Shown here one piece after another: positions 5,909-12,011 of a DNA stretch of 12,011 nucleotides. Made by a program: the position numbers and the translations under genes. The stretch comes from JAXGVG01 sp040773965 (GTDB lineage: Bacteria; Pseudomonadota; Alphaproteobacteria; UBA9219): contig JAXGVG010000046.1 in the NCBI GenBank assembly GCA_040773965.1, positions 1 to 12,011 of the forward strand. Direction: 5' to 3'. The notes under the pieces were generated by a model. The model worked only from the letters and a program-made list of their open reading frames with translations, was not told where the DNA came from and did not search any database. Within the stretch, counting starts at the first letter, position 1; each line of letters starts with the position of its first letter.

Positions 5909-7264
5909 ATGCTTGAAACTTTTTCCTCATGGACCGGTCCCCTGATTTTGGTCGTGTTCGCCGTGGCCTACGGTTTGGTGTTTGCCGAGGAGAAGATACA
6001 TCTTCATAAATCGAAACCGGTCGTGGCGGCGGCCGGCATTATCTGGATTCTTGTGGCCCTGGCTTATTGGCACGAAGGCCGTGGCAGCGAAGTTTCGGAA
6101 AGGCTGCGCCACGTTCTTCTGGAATATGCCGAATTGTTCCTGTTTCTTTTGTCGGCGATGAGCTTTGTCAACACGATGGTCGAAAGAAACGTGTTCGAGG
6201 CGCTTCGCACGCGCTTGATGGCTTTAAGGCTTTCCGTTCGCGGCGTTTATTGGGTTACGGGAGTCACGGCCTTTTTCCTCTCGCCGGTTGCGGACAACCT
6301 TACGACGGCGCTGGTAATGGGCACGGTCGTTCTTTCAACCATAGGTCAGCACAAAAAAGCCGCTGCAGGAGCATTGATCAGCGTCGTTATCGCCGCCAAC
6401 GCGGGCGGTGTGTTTTCGCCGTTCGGCGACGTCACGACGCTTATGATCTGGCAAAAAGGAGTCGTGGAGTTCGCGCGTTTTTTCTGCCTTTTCGTGCCGG
6501 CGCTGTTGAATTGGCTCATACCGGCGGCGATTATTTCTCTTACGATTCCCCCAATGAAATCGGACTCTTTCGTCAGCGTTGCCGAGGTGCACAAGGGCGG
6601 TTACTTCGTGACGGGCCTGTTTTTTTGCACCATTTGCGTCACCGTTACGCTGGAACATTTTCTTAACCTGCCCCCCTTTCTTGGCATGATGATGGGCCTT
6701 GGGGCGCTGAACTTTTATGGTCATTACCTGAACGGCGCGGAAACGCGAATGTTCTCCAAATCTCCCCTTTCCGCGTCTTCGGCGCATGGAAGCGACGAAG
6801 TATGGCCGTTGCGCGAGCCTTTCGATATTTTCGGGATCCTGAAGAAAGTCGAGTGGGACACGCTTCTCTTTTTCTACGGGATCATGTTGTGCGTCGGCGG
6901 CATCGGCGCCATCGGGTATCTGGACGCCCTGTCGGCCTTTTTGTACGCCGGACTTGGAGACACGCAGGCCAACGTATTGATGGGCATCTTTTCCGCCGTT
7001 TTGGGCAACGTGCCCCTGACCCTCGCTGTGTTGGCCATGAATCCTCCTCTGGATATCGGCCAATGGCTCCTTGTGACCCTTGCCGTGGGCGTGGGAGGTT
7101 CGCTTTTGGCCACAGGGTCGGCATCCGGGGCCGCCTTAATGGGGATGAGCAAAGGCTGTTATACGTTTATTTCGCACCTCAAATGGGCCTGGGCCATATT
7201 GTTGGGTTATGCGGCAAGCATTGCGGTTCATATGACCCTGAACGGCCATCTGTTCGGCCATTGA
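5909..7264 (+). CDS. nhaD: NhaD-type sodium/proton antiporter
   Basis: This is an inner-membrane antiporter of the NhaD family (ion transporter superfamily), expected to export Na+ or Li+ in exchange for protons and so support salt and alkaline tolerance. It has 451 residues with about a dozen hydrophobic segments along its length. The two re-entrant-type motifs are visible: SPVADNLTTALVMG (125-138) and NAGGVFSPFGDVTTLMIW (164-181). In the C-terminal half, GNVPLTLAVLAM (366-377) and the ATGSASGAALMG repeat-type motif (401-412) correspond. Residues about 278-300 form a polar cytoplasmic or periplasmic loop. The start at 5909 has AGGGA about 6 nt upstream. A long structured leader precedes it, suggesting RNA-level control by ions. 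Some members with this layout are annotated only as 'sodium:proton antiporter'; ion specificity cannot be read from sequence. Confidence 0.9.
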   Translation: MLETFSSWTGPLILVVFAVAYGLVFAEEKIHLHKSKPVVAAAGIIWILVALAYWHEGRGSEVSERLRHVLLEYAELFLFLLSAMSFVNTMVERNVFEALRTRLMALRLSVRGVYWVTGVTAFFLSPVADNLTTALVMGTVVLSTIGQHKKAAAGALISVVIAANAGGVFSPFGDVTTLMIWQKGVVEFARFFCLFVPALLNWLIPAAIISLTIPPMKSDSFVSVAEVHKGGYFVTGLFFCTICVTVTLEHFLNLPPFLGMMMGLGALNFYGHYLNGAETRMFSKSPLSASSAHGSDEVWPLREPFDIFGILKKVEWDTLLFFYGIMLCVGGIGAIGYLDALSAFLYAGLGDTQANVLMGIFSAVLGNVPLTLAVLAMNPPLDIGQWLLVTLAVGVGGSLLATGSASGAALMGMSKGCYTFISHLKWAWAILLGYAASIAVHMTLNGHLFGH

Positions 7265-7350
7265 TTTATAGAGCTTTTCAATTCCGGTAGCCTGAATCAG
7301 GCGCATCGCGTATAGAGGCGTGCCAGGTCCTGACGGACGGAAATGAAAAC

Positions 7351-8586
7351 ATGCGCGCAACGGCAACAAACCTTTCCCGAAAACCCGAACGCATTCCGTC
7401 CATAGATTTCTGGCGCGGCGCGTTTTTGTTGATGATTTACGTCAATCATGTTCCCGACAATCCCCTTGCGAAGCTCACCTTGCGGAATTGGGGTTTTGCC
7501 GATTCGGCGGAAGCTTTCGTTTTCATCTCCGGCTTCAGCGCCATGCTGGCGTTCGGGCGGTATTTTGAGTTCGGCGGCTTCGGCGCCGGAATGGTTCGCA
7601 CCTTCAAAAGAGCCTGGCAGCTTTTTTGCGCCCACGTTCTTCTCGTTTTCGCGCTTTCGGCCATCATTGCCGCTGCCGGTGAGTTTACCGACAGCAAGCC
7701 GATCATGGAGCAACTTAATTTTTCGCCGTTTTTCGTGGAAACCGACGTGGCCATCGTGAAGCTCATCAAGCTTGGCTATATGCCGAACCTGACGGATATT
7801 TTGCCGCTCTACATTGTCCTTGTTTTCCTGTTTCCCGTTTCATGGTTTTTAATCAGGATATCTCCGTTTCTGGCCCTTGGAGCGTCCTTCGCGCTTTGGC
7901 TGTGGGTTAACGTAACGGGCCAGTCTTTCGCCAACTATCCCGAAGGCTTCACGTGGTTTTTCAATCCCCTGGCGTGGCAATTTCTTTTCGTCGCCGGGAT
8001 GGTTGCGTACAAGGAGCGGGAACGACTTCTTCGGCTCGCGGCCATCAGGCTTTTATTTCGCCTATCTCTGTTCATCGTCGCGGTTGGCTTTGCCGCCGCC
8101 GCGCCGTGGACCCATTTTGGAGCGTTCTCTTCGTGGAGGATTGTCCCGGTCGAATTGCTTGCGATAGACAACAAGGCCAACCTTTCATGGGTTCGCATCG
8201 TTCACTTTTTAGCGCTGGCCGTCGTCACCGCGCGTCTTTTCCGTGGAACGGCCGCTATCTGGCAAAACCGCTATGTCAAGGCCGTGTCCCTTTGCGGCCG
8301 CCATTCTCTTGCGGTCTATTGCACGGGATCGGTTCTGTCTCTGGCCGTTCACATCATTCTCCATATCGGAAAGGCGAACGCTTTTGAATCATTTCTGATC
8401 GTTGCTTCCGGCGTATTTTTCCTGGTTTTCCTTGCCGGTTTTCTTCAGAAAATGAAGAGCATGTTGAGCGAGGCTGAAACGAGATCGCGTGAAAAAAGAC
8501 AATTTATTGAAGAAAAACCGATTCAAGACATGCTTAACCCTCATCAAATGAAAGATGCCATCTTGCGGCTCGAGCAATCTCTTTGA
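7351..8586 (+). CDS. OpgC-family multi-pass membrane protein, probable acyl/succinyltransferase
   Basis: The protein resembles the OpgC family, whose founding member adds succinyl groups to osmoregulated periplasmic glucans. It has 411 residues and around ten hydrophobic segments. The N-terminal signature is clear: PSIDFWRGAFLLMIYVNHVP (16-35, with conserved Arg22 and His33), then RNWGFADSAEAFVFISGFSA (45-64). After the last membrane segment (about 345-365) comes a charged cytoplasmic tail of about 45 residues (EAETRSREKRQF... to LEQSL). The start at 7351 precedes the signature by 15 residues; its ribosome site (GGAAATG) is weak. It lies 86 bp downstream of nhaD on the same strand and may be co-transcribed. 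A GCCTG-AAT-CAGGC hairpin (7290-7302) lies between them with no T-run. No glucan synthase gene (opgGH or ndvB) is present here, so the substrate is unknown. Confidence 0.82.
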   Translation: MRATATNLSRKPERIPSIDFWRGAFLLMIYVNHVPDNPLAKLTLRNWGFADSAEAFVFISGFSAMLAFGRYFEFGGFGAGMVRTFKRAWQLFCAHVLLVFALSAIIAAAGEFTDSKPIMEQLNFSPFFVETDVAIVKLIKLGYMPNLTDILPLYIVLVFLFPVSWFLIRISPFLALGASFALWLWVNVTGQSFANYPEGFTWFFNPLAWQFLFVAGMVAYKERERLLRLAAIRLLFRLSLFIVAVGFAAAAPWTHFGAFSSWRIVPVELLAIDNKANLSWVRIVHFLALAVVTARLFRGTAAIWQNRYVKAVSLCGRHSLAVYCTGSVLSLAVHIILHIGKANAFESFLIVASGVFFLVFLAGFLQKMKSMLSEAETRSREKRQFIEEKPIQDMLNPHQMKDAILRLEQSL

Positions 8587-8657
8587 TGGAGCGGGAACTG
8601 CCGCAGTCTTACTTTCCCCGGATTTGCCAAGAGCGTTTGTGCGTTAAGGATAGTTGG

Positions 8658-8744
8658 TGGTGCGGGCAGCCGGACTTGAACCGGCACACCGTTTCCGGCT
8701 TCGGATTTTAAGTCCGATGCGTCTACCTGTTCCGCCATGCCCGC
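8658..8744 (-). tRNA. tRNA-Leu (anticodon UAA)
   Basis: The minus strand begins GCGGGCA (8744-8738) and ends TGCCCGC-A-CCA, giving a perfect 7-bp acceptor stem, discriminator A and an encoded CCA (8660-8658). The anticodon arm has GGACT...ATCCG around a loop with TAA, reading UUA/UUG leucine codons. The long variable arm (class II) and the GGTTCAAGTCC T-arm are present, and the length of 84 nt without CCA is right for leucine. It runs convergent with the OpgC-type gene and head to head with tRNA-Asn. Confidence 0.96.
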
Positions 8745-8750
8745 GAACCA

Positions 8751-8864
8751 GAAATCAGTTATCAGAAGTCAGTTAACAGATAAACATGAAAATGGTTAAA
8801 GCCATCCCTAACCCCTTATTTCTTCTGATTTCTAATCACTGATAACGGTCATCTGTCTACCGTC
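8751..8864. repeat. Degenerate short-repeat spacer 5' of tRNA-Leu
   Basis: The stretch consists of loosely repeated ATCAG/CTGAT units: AGAAATCAGTTATCAGAAG near 8751-8769, then CTTCTGATTTCT near 8822-8833 in the opposite sense, then GTCTACCGTC (8855-8864). That last 10-mer recurs exactly at 9033-9042, beyond tRNA-Asn. No coding potential is seen. Similar low-complexity CTGAT/ACCGTC spacers occur beside tRNAs in various bacteria; I do not know their function. Confidence 0.5.
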
Positions 8865-8893
8865 TTGCACTTCAGGCGCGGCTTCACTACATT
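8865..8893 (+). promoter_or_regulatory. Promoter for tRNA-Asn
   Basis: TTGCAC (8865-8870) and TACATT (8888-8893) are separated by exactly 17 bp and close to the sigma-70 consensus. Transcription would start near 8900, a few bases before the mature tRNA 5' end at 8904. The match and position make this a good call, though untested. Confidence 0.6.
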
Positions 8894-8903
8894 CCCCCTC
8901 TAT

Positions 8904-8979
8904 TCCCCGGTAGCTCAGCAGGTAGAGCAGGTGACTGTTAATCACCGGGTCGGCGGTTCGAGTCCGTCCCGGGGAGCCA
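8904..8979 (+). tRNA. tRNA-Asn (anticodon GUU)
   Basis: The acceptor stem TCCCCGG (8904-8910) pairs with CCGGGGA (8969-8975), followed by discriminator G and an encoded CCA (8977-8979). The D-arm (TAGCTCAGCAGGTAGAGCA), the anticodon loop CTGTTAA with GTT, and the T-arm GGTTCGAGTCC are all standard. The gene is 73 nt without CCA. It is transcribed away from tRNA-Leu. Confidence 0.97.
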
Positions 8980-8990
8980 TTATCGGTGGG

Positions 8991-9080
8991 CAGACGGCAG
9001 AAGACAGGAATCAGATTTTTGATTTTTTGCCGGTCTACCGTCATACTCTGATCCCTGATACCTGATTTCTGCCTTCTGAT
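8991..9080. repeat. Degenerate repeat with 17-bp inverted repeat before the Nudix gene
   Basis: CAGAAGACAGGAATCAG (8998-9014) is complementary to CTGATTTCTGCCTTCTG (9062-9078) except for one G-U and one A-C pair. Between the arms are T-rich runs, GTCTACCGTC (shared with 8855-8864) and CTGAT-CCCTGAT-ACCTGAT units. The right arm ends 3 nt before the Nudix ATG at 9082, taking the place of a ribosome binding site. Confidence 0.6.
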
Positions 9081-9081
9081 C

Positions 9082-9711
9082 ATGGCCGACAAGAAGTTTG
9101 AAATCCTTGCGCGCGAAGCCCTTTTTCAGGGTTATTTCCGCGTGGACCGCTTCCATATCCGGCACGAGAAATTTCACGGCAGCTGGACCGATCCTTTCAC
9201 GCGCGAGGTTCTGGGCGGCGGCGTGCGCGGCGTGGCTGTGCTTCTTTTCGATCCGCTTCAGGACAAGGTCGTGCTTATCGAGCAATTCCGCGCGTGCGTC
9301 ATGGCCATGGACGGCGATCCATGGATGCTGGAGATTGTCGCAGGTCTTGTGGGTTCCGGAGAAGAGCCGGACGTCACGGCGCGCCGGGAGGCTATGGAGG
9401 AAGCCGGATGCAACGTGGCCGAGCTTCAGCCCATTCTGGGATATTACCCAAGCCCCGGCTGTCTGTCGCAGCATATGAAGCTATATATCGGCCGTGTGAG
9501 CGCGCCCGAAGACGGCAGCGTTTTCGGCGTCAACGCGGAGAGCGAAGACATTCGCGTGCGCGTCATCGACGCGACGCAGGCGATAGGCTATCTGTATACG
9601 GGCAAGATCCGCGACGCCGCCAGCATCATCGCGCTTCAATGGTTCGCGCTTCGCCACACCGACTTGCGCAGCCGCTGGCTCGTCAGCGACGCCAGCACGC
9701 CGATTATATAA
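9082..9711 (+). CDS. nudF: Nudix hydrolase, probable ADP-ribose pyrophosphatase
   Basis: This is a cytoplasmic Nudix enzyme, most like the ADP-ribose diphosphatase (NudF/TrgB) group, which splits ADP-ribose to AMP and ribose 5-phosphate. It has 209 residues. The Nudix box is an exact fit to GX5EX7REUXEEXGU: Gly88, Glu94, Arg102-Glu103, Glu106-Glu107 and Gly109, which bind the catalytic divalent metals. Downstream, ILGYYPSPGCLSQHMKLYIG (118-137) matches the region that sets substrate choice in NudF-type enzymes. The ATG at 9082 fits family length, but no Shine-Dalgarno is visible: the preceding bases belong to a repeat. It is followed by a terminator-like palindrome. The symbol is assigned by family resemblance; another nucleoside-diphosphate sugar substrate is possible. 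Confidence 0.88.
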   Translation: MADKKFEILAREALFQGYFRVDRFHIRHEKFHGSWTDPFTREVLGGGVRGVAVLLFDPLQDKVVLIEQFRACVMAMDGDPWMLEIVAGLVGSGEEPDVTARREAMEEAGCNVAELQPILGYYPSPGCLSQHMKLYIGRVSAPEDGSVFGVNAESEDIRVRVIDATQAIGYLYTGKIRDAASIIALQWFALRHTDLRSRWLVSDASTPII

Positions 9712-9729
9712 AATTCGGCATAGGCGTTA

Positions 9730-9770
9730 TTCCCGAGACAGCGAAGCGGTTGTCGGGAAGCCATTTTTTT
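9730..9770 (+). terminator. Terminator-like palindrome after the Nudix gene
   Basis: TTCCC-GA-GACA (9730-9740) pairs with TGTC-GGGAA (9751-9759), with GC-GAA-GC inside. It is followed by GCCA and seven Ts (9764-9770). It lies 18 bp past the Nudix stop and has the form of a Rho-independent terminator. The ends also resemble the palindromic repeats elsewhere in the window, so it may be a repeat doing a terminator's job. Confidence 0.6.
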
Positions 9771-9780
9771 ATTATCAAGA

Positions 9781-9806
9781 TGGATGCCCGCCTTCACGGG
9801 CATGAC
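9781..9806. repeat. Short palindromic repeat upstream of alaX
   Basis: ATGCCCG (9784-9790) pairs with CGGGCAT (9797-9803) around CCTTCA, flanked by TGG and GACG. This is the same general design (TGGAT...CCCG-CTTC-CGGG...ATGAC) as the repeats around atpC. It ends 23 bp before the alaX start and accounts for the in-frame upstream ATG at 9784. Confidence 0.6.
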
Positions 9807-9828
9807 GCCTTTTGTGAAGGAGTATATT

Positions 9829-10557
9829 ATGCCTGCCATAAAGCTGTTTGAGGAAGACGCTTACAGGAAGGATGCGACGGCCATTGTGACGCATGCCGGG
9901 CCGGAAGGCGTACGGCTTGATCAAACCATCTTCTACGCCATGAGCGGCGGGCAACCGGGCGATACGGGCGTTTTGCGCTGGAACGGCGGTGAAGCGCGGA
10001 TCGTCGATACGCGCAAGTGGCGTGTCGAGGGTGAACCTGAAGACATCGTTCACGTTTTGGCCGAGGGTTCTTCCCTTCCCTCTGCCGGAGATCGGGTGGA
10101 AATGGTTTTGGATTGGGATCGCCGTTACGCGCATATGAAAATTCATACATGCATGCATCTGGTCTGTTCGTTGATCGGCGATGTGGCCGTGACGGGTGGG
10201 CAAGTCGGTGCGGACAAAGGGCGTTTGGATTTCAACATGCCTTCCGGCGCGGTCGACAGGCAAACGCTGACCGAGCGGCTAAACCGTTTGATCGCAGAGG
10301 ATCATCCCGTTTCTTTTCGCTGGATTACGGATGAGGAAATGGCCGCCCAGCCCGAGCTGGTTCGTACCATGAAGGTCAAGCCGCCGTCGGGCGCGGGGCG
10401 CGTTCGTCTTGTCGCCATCGGCGACGGGATCGATTTGCAGCCTTGCGGGGGCACGCACCTTAAACGCACAAGCGAAATTGGCCCTGTCGAGGTCGTGAAG
10501 ATCGAGAACAAGGGTAAGCAGAACCGCCGTGTGATACTTGCGCCGAAGGTTGCGTAA
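9829..10557 (+). CDS. alaX: Alanyl-tRNA editing protein AlaX
   Basis: This is a free-standing editing domain that hydrolyses Ser- or Gly-tRNA(Ala) made in error by alanyl-tRNA synthetase. It has 242 residues, in the range of the medium AlaX type with the N-terminal glycine-rich motif. Zinc ligands are present as HTCMH (His106, His110) and CGGTH (Cys206, His210). SGGQPGDTG (39-47) is the conserved motif shared with the AlaRS editing region. The start at 9829 is preceded by GAAGGAG with 7-nt spacing. The upstream in-frame ATG at 9784 lies inside a palindromic repeat and is rejected. The gene sits between the Nudix gene, after its terminator, and dnaB, 102 bp downstream on the same strand. There is no sign of damage. 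Confidence 0.92.
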   Translation: MPAIKLFEEDAYRKDATAIVTHAGPEGVRLDQTIFYAMSGGQPGDTGVLRWNGGEARIVDTRKWRVEGEPEDIVHVLAEGSSLPSAGDRVEMVLDWDRRYAHMKIHTCMHLVCSLIGDVAVTGGQVGADKGRLDFNMPSGAVDRQTLTERLNRLIAEDHPVSFRWITDEEMAAQPELVRTMKVKPPSGAGRVRLVAIGDGIDLQPCGGTHLKRTSEIGPVEVVKIENKGKQNRRVILAPKVA

Positions 10558-10659
10558 AGATCGTAGTTATCCCCAAAATTCACAGCGTTGGCTGGGTTAT
10601 TTTGAAGCTATGGCGAAGATGATTCGCCTTCCCGTTTCCGAGTTGCTAAGGTGGCCGCC

Positions 10660-12011
10660 ATGGCCGAATTGAAACAGTATCCCGCCCCTGCCCTGCGTTC
10701 CGTTTCGGCGACGGACGTGACGCAGCCGCGCACGCCGCCGCAGAACCTCGAAGCCGAACAGGCGCTTTTGGGCGCAATTCTCGTCAACAACAACGCCTAT
10801 GAAAAAGTCAGCGACTATCTGCGGCCCGAGCATTTCTACGATCCCGTGCACGAACGGATTTATTCGGCCATAGGCACGCTTATTAATCGGGGACAAATCG
10901 CCGACCCCAAGACCTTGCGCGGCGTTTTCGAAAGCGATCCTGCTCTTGCGACGGTGGGCGGGGCGCAATATCTCGGCGACCTTGCAGCCAGCGTTATCAC
11001 CATCATCAACGCGGCCGATTACGGGCAGCTTATTCACGACCTTCATTTGCGCCGTCAGTTAATCGCGCTGGGCGAGGATGTCGTAAACGACGCTTACCGG
11101 CAGGATCTCGAGGATCCGGCGGTCAAGCAGATTGAGACGACGGAACAACGTCTTTTCGAACTTGCCAAAACGGGCGAACTGGACCGCGGCTTTATCAAGC
11201 TGGAAAAATCCCTCACCGCTTCGCTGAAGCTTGCCGAGGCAGCCTACAAGCGCGACAGCCACGTGACCGGCATTACGACCGGCTTGCGCGATCTGGACCG
11301 TAAGCTCGGCGGACTGCAAAAGTCGGACCTCGTTATTCTGGCGGGACGGCCTTCGATGGGCAAAACCGCGCTGGCGACCAATATCGCTTTTAACGCGGCG
11401 CGCGCCCAACACGATACGAGCGGCCGGGAAGGTTCGGCCGTGGCGTTCTTCTCCCTTGAAATGTCGAGCGAGCAATTGGCCACGCGCCTGCTTGGCGAAC
11501 ATGCGAACGTCCCATCCGATAAAATACGGCGCGGCGAAATCAAGCAGGACGATTTTTCAAAGTTTCTCGAAGCGACGAAAATCTTGTCGCGCGCGCCGCT
11601 TTATATCGACGATACGCCGGGTTTGACCGTCGCGGCGTTGCGGACGCGGGCGCGGCGGCTTAAGCGGCTGGTTCCGCAGTTGGGGCTAATCGTCATCGAC
11701 TATTTGCAGCTTCTCCACGGCTCGTCGCGACGCGACGACAACCGCGTGCAGGAGGTTTCGGAAATTACGAGGGGGCTTAAGGGATTGGCCAAGGAGCTTG
11801 AAGTGCCTGTTCTGGCGCTTTCCCAGCTTTCGCGCGCCGTGGAAAGCCGTGAGGACAAGCGGCCCCAACTGGCCGACTTGCGCGAGTCGGGCTCCATCGA
11901 ACAGGACGCCGACGTGGTTATGTTCATCTACCGCGAGGAATATTATCATGCGCGCAGTGAGCCTACGCGCCGACAGGACGAAGGCGACGAGAAATATAAC
12001 CAGCGTCACGA
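10660..12011 (+). CDS. dnaB: Replicative DNA helicase DnaB, 3' end cut by window
   Basis: DnaB is the hexameric helicase that unwinds DNA at the replication fork and recruits primase. About 450 codons are visible; the family is usually 460-500 residues, so only the C-terminal tail is missing. The N-terminal domain begins around PQNLEAEQALLGAIL (27-41). After the linker, the RecA-like domain shows Walker A GRPSMGKT (229-236), Walker B LIVIDYLQLL (343-352, Asp347), the ALSQLSRAVESR motif and the DLRESGSIEQDADVV motif. No intein interrupts the visible motifs. The ATG at 10660 is chosen because AAGGTGG lies about 5 nt upstream and no earlier in-frame ATG exists; GTG at 10651 is an alternative. 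A 20-codon out-of-frame reading at 10610 overlaps the start. TTATCCCCA (10567-10575), one base off a DnaA box, lies upstream. Confidence 0.96.
   Translation, partial: MAELKQYPAPALRSVSATDVTQPRTPPQNLEAEQALLGAILVNNNAYEKVSDYLRPEHFYDPVHERIYSAIGTLINRGQIADPKTLRGVFESDPALATVGGAQYLGDLAASVITIINAADYGQLIHDLHLRRQLIALGEDVVNDAYRQDLEDPAVKQIETTEQRLFELAKTGELDRGFIKLEKSLTASLKLAEAAYKRDSHVTGITTGLRDLDRKLGGLQKSDLVILAGRPSMGKTALATNIAFNAARAQHDTSGREGSAVAFFSLEMSSEQLATRLLGEHANVPSDKIRRGEIKQDDFSKFLEATKILSRAPLYIDDTPGLTVAALRTRARRLKRLVPQLGLIVIDYLQLLHGSSRRDDNRVQEVSEITRGLKGLAKELEVPVLALSQLSRAVESREDKRPQLADLRESGSIEQDADVVMFIYREEYYHARSEPTRRQDEGDEKYNQRH

Noticed and set aside
6335..7063. 242-codon open frame antisense to nhaD
   Set aside because: No domain and polar, low-complexity composition; nhaD has clear family motifs.
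8544..8738. 64-codon reading frame on the minus strand (MAEQVDASDLKSEAGNG...)
   Set aside because: It is a translation of tRNA-Leu itself.
8745..9081. CRISPR array
   Set aside because: The repeat units are degenerate, vary in spacing and orientation, and have no uniform spacers.
8832..9092. 86-codon reading frame on the minus strand containing SPGRTRTADPVINSHL
   Set aside because: It is the reverse complement of tRNA-Asn and its flanks, a well-known false protein.
9784..9828. N-terminal extension of AlaX (MPAFTGMTPF...)
   Set aside because: It is encoded by a palindromic repeat; the internal ATG at 9829 has a strong ribosome site and matches family length.
10610..10672. 20-codon upstream reading frame overlapping the dnaB start in another frame
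   Set aside because: No convincing ribosome site, and such short frames are expected by chance.
10660..12011. Intein in dnaB
   Set aside because: Walker A, Walker B and the following motifs are continuous in the visible part.

Overview
The window looks like chromosome from an alphaproteobacterium of moderate G+C (a sampled atpD stretch is about 60%). This rests on the atpG-D-C gene order, an NhaD-type antiporter, an OpgC-type membrane protein, a free-standing AlaX, and short palindromic repeats of the 'gATTCCCG...CGGGAATgACA' type common in that class. I cannot name a genus.

Left part (1-5450, all minus strand). In the direction of transcription, guaA (GMP synthase) is followed after 38 bp by a gene for a small exported four-cysteine protein. 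A possible terminator and a short gap come next, then the F1 ATP synthase genes atpG, atpD and atpC. Two things are unusual here. atpH and atpA are not upstream of atpG, so the usual atpHAGDC cluster is split. An 89-residue, A+T-rich gene of unknown function sits between atpG and atpD; it starts 1 nt after the atpG stop and has a strong Shine-Dalgarno sequence. A palindromic repeat separates atpD from atpC, and related repeats lie beyond atpC.

Middle (5451-8586, plus strand genes). guaA and nhaD diverge from a 458-bp spacer. Its nhaD-proximal part can fold into a compact multi-stem RNA with competing pairings (about 5777-5891), a good candidate for a cation-sensing riboswitch or other cis-regulatory leader. 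nhaD (Na+/H+ antiporter) is followed by an OpgC-family multi-pass membrane protein.

Right part (8587-12011). tRNA-Leu(UAA), minus strand, and tRNA-Asn(GUU), plus strand, lie head to head in a spacer full of degenerate 'CTGAT/GTCTACCGTC' repeats. One of these forms a 17-bp imperfect inverted repeat ending just before a Nudix hydrolase gene. After a terminator-like palindrome and a second repeat come alaX (editing of mischarged tRNA-Ala) and the start of dnaB (replicative helicase), which runs off the right edge.

Nearly everything is housekeeping. The parts with a real chance of being undescribed are the nhaD leader RNA and the small gene inside the ATP synthase cluster.
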